DNA of 11,941 nt from Candidatus Baldrarchaeum yapensis (GTDB lineage: Archaea; Asgardarchaeota; Baldrarchaeia; Baldrarchaeales; Baldrarchaeaceae): positions 1-11,941 of the forward strand of contig JAEOSH010000061.1 in NCBI GenBank assembly GCA_016840465.1, given 5' to 3'. A program made the position numbers and the translations under genes. Positions 6,699-11,941 of this stretch are shown piece after piece. The notes beneath the pieces were generated by a model. The model worked only from the letters and a program-made list of their open reading frames with translations. It was not told the DNA's origin and made no database searches. Within the stretch, counting starts at the first letter, position 1; each line of letters starts with the position of its first letter.

Positions 6699-7793
6699 AT
6701 GTCTAAGTGGTTCAGAGAATCGCCACTCGTGAAGGAAATTCCGAAAATCAGAAAATTCGAGACGAAAGACATAGTAAGGCGCTTGGGTTTCGTTTCTCCC
6801 AGCAGAATTTACCTGAAAAACTACCCTATCAGCACGCCGGTATCGCTGTTCAACGCGGCATTTCATCTGAAAAACGAGGAATTAATTAGAATTTACGGGA
6901 GGATAGTGCTGGGCTACTACATGTACGTGAGTGCAATAATAAAGGTCGATGTTCCGATGGATGATGTTCTGAGCGGTGATGTCAGTATTGCGCCTTACCT
7001 CGGGGAAATAGTCGTGTACCCGACGACGAAGTACGACATATGGGGCGTGGAGGACCCTAGGGTCTACGAAATCGACGGAAAGCTCTACATGACGTACTGT
7101 GGCAGGACGATAAATTATTTCAACCCCGCGATAAGGAAGGAGAGAACGTCCCCCGTCACGGCAGTCGAGGTGAAAAACGGGACATGGGAGAAAATACTTG
7201 TGACCGTGCTCCCCGACGAGTTGAGGGAACACCTGATAAGCGACAAGGACGCCTTCCTCTTCAAAATAAAAGACGAAGTCCTCCTCTTCCACAGACCTCA
7301 CATGGATGATGAGAAATACTACCTTACGCTAAGCCGTATAGACAGCCGGGCGTTCAAGGAGGCATCGGAAAGAAAGGGAAAAGTGACCGAGGTGAAAGCA
7401 ACAAACATAGTTCATGTGATGGAACCCGCGGAGTTCGAAAGTAAAATAGGGTGGGCAACCCCGCCGATAGAGGCAGAGCGCGGGAAATACATAGTTCTGT
7501 TGCATGGGGTGGATAAGGAGATCCAAGGCTATAGGGTTTTCGCGGCCCTCATGGAGTATGATGAAGAATGGGGCATGAGGGTAACAGCGGTCACCCCGTA
7601 CTACATCATGGAACCGAAAATGAGTTATGAAATATTCGGAGACCGGCCCTACGTTGTATTTCCATGCGGCGCGTGGAGGGTCAAAGACAAAATATTGATA
7701 ACGTACGGCGCGGCAGACACGGTGACGGGAATCGGTGAAATAGACATCAACGAACTCATGTCCATTCTAGACAAGGGAAGAATTGAGAAGTAA
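6699..7793 (+). CDS. GH130 family glycosidase/phosphorylase (mannoside-acting)
   Basis: This 364-residue protein matches glycoside hydrolase family 130, five-bladed propellers that phosphorolyse or hydrolyse beta-mannosides. Seen motifs: GVEDPRVYEIDGKLYMTY at 116-133, with Asp119 the likely general acid; DKDAFLF at 182-188; HRPHM at 198-202; GWATPPIEAERGKYIVLLHG at 251-270; and the closing blade FPCGAWRVKDKILITYGAAD at 321-340 followed by TGIGEID. Family enzymes recycle mannan-type or N-glycan-derived oligosaccharides, or beta-1,2-mannobiose, in the cytoplasm; no signal peptide is seen here. Whether it is a phosphorylase or hydrolase depends on phosphate-binding residues I cannot place safely. 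The start is well supported by CGGAGGG five bases before the ATG. No other sugar-use genes are adjacent, so its substrate is open. Confidence 0.85.
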   Translation: MSKWFRESPLVKEIPKIRKFETKDIVRRLGFVSPSRIYLKNYPISTPVSLFNAAFHLKNEELIRIYGRIVLGYYMYVSAIIKVDVPMDDVLSGDVSIAPYLGEIVVYPTTKYDIWGVEDPRVYEIDGKLYMTYCGRTINYFNPAIRKERTSPVTAVEVKNGTWEKILVTVLPDELREHLISDKDAFLFKIKDEVLLFHRPHMDDEKYYLTLSRIDSRAFKEASERKGKVTEVKATNIVHVMEPAEFESKIGWATPPIEAERGKYIVLLHGVDKEIQGYRVFAALMEYDEEWGMRVTAVTPYYIMEPKMSYEIFGDRPYVVFPCGAWRVKDKILITYGAADTVTGIGEIDINELMSILDKGRIEK

Positions 7794-7799
7794 ACGTCT

Positions 7800-7822
7800 T
7801 AAAGGTTCTTTCCTTTCTTTTG
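7800..7822 (+). terminator. T-rich terminator after GH130
   Basis: TTCTTTCCTTTCTTTT follows the stop codon by about 14 bases without a strong stem. Oligo-T tracts of this sort end archaeal transcripts. Confidence 0.5.
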
Positions 7823-7835
7823 ACACATCCGCGCG

Positions 7836-7849
7836 TTCTTTTTATTTTG
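7836..7849 (+). promoter_or_regulatory. TATA-like box for the alpha/beta hydrolase
   Basis: TTCTTTTTATTTTG lies about 45 bases before the preferred start at 7890. It is T-rich rather than a clean TATA and is the only candidate in this short gap. Confidence 0.35.
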
Positions 7850-7889
7850 TTTACGACACATTATTAGTTAAGGTTGGGGAGTGTTGACC

Positions 7890-8687
7890 ATGCCATACGC
7901 CAGAGTGCGCGACATAAATATCTTTTACGAGACTCACGGGCAAGGGTTCCCGCTGGTTATGATTATGGGGCTCGGTGCGAACAAGGACTGGTGGCCCCCT
8001 CCCATGATCTCAGAGCTTTCGAAGAAATATAAGCTGATACTATTCGACAACCGCGGGGCTGGGCGAAGCGACAAACCCGATGTCCCCTACACAATACGGA
8101 TGTTCGCAGATGACACGGTGGGTCTGATGGACGCGCTCGGAATAGAAAAGGCCCACATTTTCGGCGTTTCGATGGGCGGAATGATAGCGCAGGAGGTTGC
8201 AATAAATTACCCCGAGAGGGTGGAGAAGCTGATATTGGGATGCACAACGTGCGGCGGGAAGCGCTTTGTCCCTCCCTCGGAGGAGGTGTTGCAGTCGCTC
8301 ATGAAGGTTCCATCGGTGCCGCCCGAGGAGGCCGCGAGGAAGTACATAGTCCCTACACTTTTCACGAAGGAGATAATTGAGAAGAGAAAGGATCTTGTCG
8401 AGTTTTTCGTGAAGGTGTATTGTATAGCGCCTACGCCGGAGCACGCGTACCGGAGGCAGTTGGAGGCAATACTTAGGCATGACACTTGTGACAGGCTTCA
8501 TAAAATAAAGGCACCAACACTGATACTCCACGGGGAGGAAGATGTTCTCCTCCCACCTGAAAATTCGAAGATACTTGCGGAACTCATACCGAACTCGAAA
8601 CTGGTGATATTCAAGGGTACGGGACATGGTTTCATAGCGGAGGCCGTCGACGAGGTCTGTAAGACGATACTGGAGTTTCTGGGCTAG
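7890..8687 (+). CDS. Alpha/beta-fold serine hydrolase
   Basis: This 265-residue enzyme has the complete alpha/beta hydrolase layout. The oxyanion loop region is IMGLGANKDWW near residues 25-35, the DNRGAGRSDKP turn lies near 53-63, the nucleophile elbow is GVSMGG with Ser94, the acid is Asp218 in HGEEDVLLPP, and the base is His246 in GTGHGF. The overall pattern is like 3-oxoadipate enol-lactonase and haloperoxidase-type esterases, but the substrate cannot be read from sequence. It has no signal peptide. I prefer ATG 7890 over the in-frame GTG at 7881 because GGGGAG at 7876-7881 sits 8 bases before the ATG and homologues usually begin with a similar MPYA-type strand. It is convergent with the MBL-fold hydrolase, ending 29 bases from it. 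Confidence 0.9.
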   Translation: MPYARVRDINIFYETHGQGFPLVMIMGLGANKDWWPPPMISELSKKYKLILFDNRGAGRSDKPDVPYTIRMFADDTVGLMDALGIEKAHIFGVSMGGMIAQEVAINYPERVEKLILGCTTCGGKRFVPPSEEVLQSLMKVPSVPPEEAARKYIVPTLFTKEIIEKRKDLVEFFVKVYCIAPTPEHAYRRQLEAILRHDTCDRLHKIKAPTLILHGEEDVLLPPENSKILAELIPNSKLVIFKGTGHGFIAEAVDEVCKTILEFLG

Positions 8688-8696
8688 TGGGGAACA

Positions 8697-8722
8697 AAAT
8701 AAAGGAAGGAGTAGTTTTATTT
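8697..8722. terminator. Bidirectional AT hairpin terminator
   Basis: AAATAAA (8697-8703) and TTTATTT (8716-8722) form a 7-bp perfect stem between the convergent hydrolase genes, with T-tracts on each strand. It overlaps the stop codon of the leftward gene. It probably ends transcription from both sides. Confidence 0.5.
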
Positions 8723-9640
8723 GCTCTCAGCACTTTTTCTTAATTCCATCATTCGTCTCACTATTTCGATGAGATTCGGTAAAGGAGCACCCGGGGGCTC
8801 GCCCCTGAACTCGCTATATGCGCGCTCAACATTTCCAACTATACGCTCCCACTCGGACCAGCTCCTGTACTCGCCCAGATCTATGTCCTTGGCGGCGTCA
8901 AACGCATTCATTCCCTGTTTGAACCTCTTACGGGCCTCATCCCTTACGAATACGAGATAGTCCCTGGCCTTATAGAGGGCATTCCTCTCAGAGATGGGGC
9001 CATGACCCGGTACGTAAATGTCAGCATCAAGGCTTGCAAGCATGTCCAGTGCCTGTATGGAGCCGGAAATCGACCCCATTAGAACGAATGGCGTGCACGG
9101 CTCCGCAAACAGCAGATCACCGCAGAACACTACCTTCTCATCCGGGAGGTAAACGAAAGCATCACCTACCGTGTGAGCAACTCCGGGATGTATTACCCGT
9201 ATCTCCCTATTGTCCTGATATATCCTGAATTCCTTCTCAAAAACCACGTCTTGGGGAGTGACCTTGGCCCCTGTGATGTCGAGCCCGGGAAAGAGCATCT
9301 GGTACATCTTGGGATCCAACTTCATCTCATTTACCGTCATCTCCCGACATCTCACATGACAAATGGAAATGGCTCCCTCGAACATGTAATTCGTCCAGGT
9401 GTGATCCGTATGGTGATGCGTATTTATCAGGAACCTTATAGGCTTGTCCGTGATCTTCCTTATTTCCTCGATGAACCTCGTCGTCATCTTGGAGTTCGCA
9501 AGTGAGTCTATGACTATCGCGTATTCCTTCCCAACGATAAGCCCAGCATTGCTCACAAACCACGTCCCCTTCTCCTGAATATACGCGTAAACGCCATCTG
9601 CAATCTCTATCAGTCCCGTCTTCCAAGATTGCTCCGCCAT
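8717..9640 (-). CDS. Metallo-beta-lactamase-fold hydrolase
   Basis: This 307-residue protein has the full MBL metal-site set: HHHTDH at 75-80 (His75, His77, Asp79, His80), His156 in GVAHTVGD, Asp175 in FCGDLLF, and His213 in VPGHGP, so it should bind two metal ions and hydrolyse an ester, thioester or similar bond. The C-terminal 90 residues form a helical extension ending in GEPPGAPLPNLIEIVRRMMELR, common among stand-alone MBL hydrolases annotated without a substrate. No beta-CASP domain is present, so it is not an RNase J or CPSF relative. It lies 83 bases downstream of the DUF362 gene on the same strand and may be partly co-transcribed, but a TATA-like site lies in the gap. No clear ribosome site precedes the ATG at 9640. 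Confidence 0.88.
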   Translation of the reverse strand: MAEQSWKTGLIEIADGVYAYIQEKGTWFVSNAGLIVGKEYAIVIDSLANSKMTTRFIEEIRKITDKPIRFLINTHHHTDHTWTNYMFEGAISICHVRCREMTVNEMKLDPKMYQMLFPGLDITGAKVTPQDVVFEKEFRIYQDNREIRVIHPGVAHTVGDAFVYLPDEKVVFCGDLLFAEPCTPFVLMGSISGSIQALDMLASLDADIYVPGHGPISERNALYKARDYLVFVRDEARKRFKQGMNAFDAAKDIDLGEYRSWSEWERIVGNVERAYSEFRGEPPGAPLPNLIEIVRRMMELRKSAESK

Positions 9641-9687
9641 GCAATCATCGTCCCATATGGTGTTAATGAACTACCAACGAGCGGGCG

Positions 9688-9699
9688 TAAAATAATTTC
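9688..9699 (-). promoter_or_regulatory. TATA-like box before the MBL gene
   Basis: Read leftward, AAATTATTTTAC lies about 50 bases before the ATG at 9640, in the 83-base gap after DUF362. It would give a leader near 28 nt. Weak match. Confidence 0.35.
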
Positions 9700-9723
9700 T
9701 CAGAAGAAATCAAGTAACGAAAT

Positions 9724-11001
9724 TCACATTGCAACCCTTGCCCGCACCCCTCTGATCTTCGATGTCAGCAGATGCACCAGAGCCTTCCCAAGCCCTCCGC
9801 TTATCACTCTTAAGAACTTCCAACGTACACCCATGAGGCGTGGGAACAATTTAAACGCCATGTACTGGTTATAGCACTCCGGAATCTCTATAACCCTCCT
9901 CCCGGCAAAGAAGTCCCGAAGTTCCTCCATCGCGCACTTTCCCGCCAGCACCACAGGCTCTACCACGTCGGTTAGTTTATCTTTGGGCACGTCCCCACCG
10001 TAAATGAGCGTGAAGCCCCTCTTTGCCCCGGCTGTTGCATAAACGCCCCTTAACACAGCCTCATAAGCGGGACAGCCTGTAGGGCATATCTTTCCTCCCC
10101 TTATGACCTTCAAGTAATCCGGAAGCTTTATCTCCTCAAATACGTCGAGCCTCCCCTTCTTGACGAATCTCTGAAGATCCCCAATGATCTCTATCTCGTT
10201 GAGATCCGCACATCCCAAGCCTTTCTCATGCGCTAACCACACGTGCTTGACATCCCGTGGCGTGAAACCTAGAAGCTGTGCCGCTACAGCATCTACCGCA
10301 ACAACATCATCTCCCGCGAGCAACACACCGATTGGAAAACTCCATTCTTTCTCTTTAGGTGGCGGGGGAAGCGGTCCTCCGTGCACGGACTCCGTGCAAT
10401 CGACAATCGCAAAATCGGGCTTTATAAATGACAGTATGTCTACCAGCTTCTCATCGATGCGATCATGCGCGTAGATCTTCTCGTCATCGTACACCAACCC
10501 GTGTTGCAACTTTATTCCACACGTGATCTTCGTCAGAACATGAGTCTTCAACCTCGGAAGAACAATATAGGTATTCTTCTCCTTTTCTCTCACAAGTCTC
10601 TCGTACACAATTCTCGGGAACGGAATTTTCCTCAAGACCTCGCCGTTTATATTCACCATGACCGCTGGTTCCTCATCCAGATATAGAGGGGTCGCCCCAT
10701 GCTCCCTTATCATCTTGTCCAGACCCTGAGCCTTGAAAACAAGCCTCGTGAAAAGACCTGCAGATGTGTTCTCCATCACGTAGATTTTCTTCGCTCCCCC
10801 GTCTCTAAGAACGTCGATAACGGCCGCGATAACCTCCGGCGACGTGTTGCTCAAACTCCTATATGGGGCCAGCACATTCACCTTTATGAAAACATCGCCC
10901 TTAATGAACCTCTCGACGCCGCCGAACTCTTCAAAGCACCGCCTAACCGCATCCTTTATGTCCTCATCTATCGGAATAACGGCGACCCTTGCACGCGCCA
11001 T
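9724..11001 (-). CDS. DUF362 family protein
   Basis: This 425-residue protein matches the DUF362 family, whose biochemical role is not settled. Seen: IKVNVLAPY at 39-47, the central signature LPRLKTHVLTKITCGIKLQH at 148-167 (family form resembles P-K-x-K-T-H then G-x-K-N; Asn is replaced by Leu here), VVAVDAVAAQLLGF at 233-246, and a Cys pair GKICPTGC (Cys306, Cys310) near the C-terminus with a further Cys at 356. There is no canonical 4Fe-4S ferredoxin motif, although some relatives carry one. I prefer ATG 11001 because GGAGTGAT at 11005-11012 lies just before it; the frame stays open to 11067, but the extra 22 residues overlap promoter-like sequence. There is no signal peptide. Confidence 0.82.
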   Translation of the reverse strand: MARARVAVIPIDEDIKDAVRRCFEEFGGVERFIKGDVFIKVNVLAPYRSLSNTSPEVIAAVIDVLRDGGAKKIYVMENTSAGLFTRLVFKAQGLDKMIREHGATPLYLDEEPAVMVNINGEVLRKIPFPRIVYERLVREKEKNTYIVLPRLKTHVLTKITCGIKLQHGLVYDDEKIYAHDRIDEKLVDILSFIKPDFAIVDCTESVHGGPLPPPPKEKEWSFPIGVLLAGDDVVAVDAVAAQLLGFTPRDVKHVWLAHEKGLGCADLNEIEIIGDLQRFVKKGRLDVFEEIKLPDYLKVIRGGKICPTGCPAYEAVLRGVYATAGAKRGFTLIYGGDVPKDKLTDVVEPVVLAGKCAMEELRDFFAGRRVIEIPECYNQYMAFKLFPRLMGVRWKFLRVISGGLGKALVHLLTSKIRGVRARVAM

Positions 11002-11014
11002 ACCATCACTCCCA

Positions 11015-11037
11015 CATATAGAGTACGTGGACATAAA
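11015..11037 (-). promoter_or_regulatory. Candidate promoter of DUF362
   Basis: Read leftward, CTTTATGT (about 11031-11038) and CTATATG (about 11015-11022) are TATA-like. The farther one places the transcript start near 11009, just before the ribosome site; the nearer one would start inside the gene. Confidence 0.35.
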
Positions 11038-11115
11038 GCTAAACCTATCCGTAACAACAAGTCCCAAAATGTTAACACTTCTTAAGAAGCATCACTAAAA
11101 CGATTATAACGCCAA

Positions 11116-11286
11116 ATGTGCATGTTGCCGATAGTCGCTGCCGAACTCCTCGAAAAACTGAAGAGACAATCACCATTCAAAATAACAGTCATCTCCGAAG
11201 GGACTTAGAATCGGTACTTAAACCTCACAAGTACAACTATTTCGAGCCCATCAAAAGATTGTCATTCGTCAAGCCCTACACCTCAA
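11116..11286 (+). pseudogene. Possible decayed gene start, unrecognised
   Basis: Reading from ATG 11116 gives MCMLPIVAAELLEKLKRQSP then FKITVISEGT and a stop at 11206. Adding one base to the GGG at about 11199-11201 would continue as DLESVLKPHKYNYFEPIKRL and SFVKPYTSI up to the end of the transposase-like pseudogene on the other strand. Both halves look protein-like (amphipathic helix, strand, then basic-aromatic segment), which suggests a gene fragment cut by the neighbouring element. There is no ribosome site or convincing promoter, and I do not recognise the family. It could equally be chance. Confidence 0.25.
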
Positions 11287-11941
11287 TCACCCCCGGCCAC
11301 CTACCCGCACGAAGAGGCCAGCCAGCGCCTCGAGCCTCAGCATCCGTCTAACGTTGTGCGCCGCCGCCCTGAAAACAACAAACGATGCCACACTCTCAGG
11401 ATCCCTGTACGGAATCTCCCGAACCCTGTCAAACACCGCCGCACCACGCTTACCGTTCTTCCTTCTGCGATACCTCCGGGCCGAGAAACCCTGGCCGCCC
11501 AGTGGAGAATGCGACACGAAAACACGCGCGACGGCCTAACCTGAAAGTCAACGTCCCTCCGAAACGCCTTCACGCAGTTCTCCCTCACGAAAAACTCGCC
11601 ATCCGCGTAGAGAGTCGAATCACGCGGAAGCACACCCATGGCCTTCGAGATGTCCCGCGACCGCATCGCCCGCGCAAACGCGAACATGTCCACCCCTATG
11701 TCGTAGATTGACTTTATGTCGACAGTCGGTCTCGAAAGCACAGCCCTCCCCCGCACAAACCTCTCCTCGAGATATCCCACAGGAACGGCGGTCCCGTCCA
11801 CAACGAACTCCTCCGCGTCGTCGCACCCCGAGAGGCCCCAGATGAGGAGGCTCCCCCGGCCCTCAACCAGTTCAGGAACTCCAGGACCCACTGCCGAAGG
11901 CGGGGGTTCCTGTAGTGGTAGCGCAGAATTTCCGCGGTCGG
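11287..11941 (-). pseudogene. Transposase-like pseudogene, two frameshifts, runs off the window
   Basis: Read leftward from the window edge, three frames join into one protein. Frame 1: PTAEILRYHYRNPRLRQWVL then EFLNWLRAG. After the G-run at 11853-11857, frame 2: SLLIWGLSGCDDAEEFVVDG, TAVPVGYLEERF, DIKSIYDIGVDMFAFARAMR, LPRDSTLYADGEFFVRENC and VKAFRRDVDFQVRPSR. After the T-run at 11519-11522, frame 3: SARRYRRRKNGKRGAAVFDR, VREIPYRDPESVASFVVFRA and AHNVRRMLRLEALAGLFVRV, stop at 11287. Each joint needs one extra base. The VVDG and YADGEFF Asp residues, the basic YRRR..K..K segment and the closing HNVRRMLRLEAL resemble a DDE transposase of an IS4/IS5-like type, but the family is not assigned. 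GC is about 65% in a sampled line, above the rest of the window. No terminal inverted repeat could be located. Confidence 0.55.

Noticed and set aside
8040-8627. A 195-codon minus-strand frame opposite the alpha/beta hydrolase.
   Set aside because: It is the shadow of a hydrolase with a complete catalytic triad and shows no motif or ribosome site of its own.
11002-11067. A 22-residue N-terminal extension of DUF362.
   Set aside because: It overlaps the TATA-like and ribosome-site region, and the family start aligns better with MARARVAVIP.
11337-11891. Taking the 184-codon minus-strand frame as an intact protein.
   Set aside because: Its last 60 or so residues and its first 13 lose protein-like character, while adjoining frames continue the transposase-like sequence; it is the middle piece of a frameshifted gene.

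Overview
The window reads as a thermophile-like archaeal chromosome segment, probably euryarchaeal. The evidence is archaeal-style TATA boxes 25-45 bases before several genes, short leaders, strong GGAGG-type ribosome sites on some genes, Arg and Ile codons rich in AGG/AGA and ATA, and a large Ski2-like helicase with an N-terminal zinc finger of the kind described in Euryarchaeota (ASH-Ski2). I could not assign a genus.

Left part (1-4726): a small solitary cytosine-5 DNA methyltransferase; then a one-chain protein with a nucleotidyltransferase head, a HEPN-like helical middle and a PepSY-like tail; then, convergent and overlapping it by 35 bases, the helicase gene, transcribed leftward from a perfectly palindromic TATA site. 

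Middle (4727-6698): an AT-richer island with a leftward two-gene operon. The first gene is an SMC/OLD-type ATPase. The second overlaps it by 8 bases (ATGAGTAG) and encodes a TOPRIM-like protein interrupted by a one-base frameshift in a run of five G. Together they resemble a split OLD-like or PARIS-like anti-invader module whose effector half is frameshifted. This is the best candidate for an undescribed system here.

Right part (6699-11001): ordinary metabolic-looking genes, namely a GH130 family mannoside phosphorylase/hydrolase, an alpha/beta hydrolase, a convergent metallo-beta-lactamase-fold hydrolase and a DUF362 protein. An AT-rich hairpin between the two convergent hydrolases probably ends transcription from both sides.

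Right edge (11002-11941): a possible decayed gene start on the plus strand, then a GC-rich, leftward, frameshifted transposase-like pseudogene running off the window. With the methyltransferase, the NTase-HEPN protein and the ATPase/TOPRIM pair, it gives the segment a partly mobile, defence-flavoured character around housekeeping genes.
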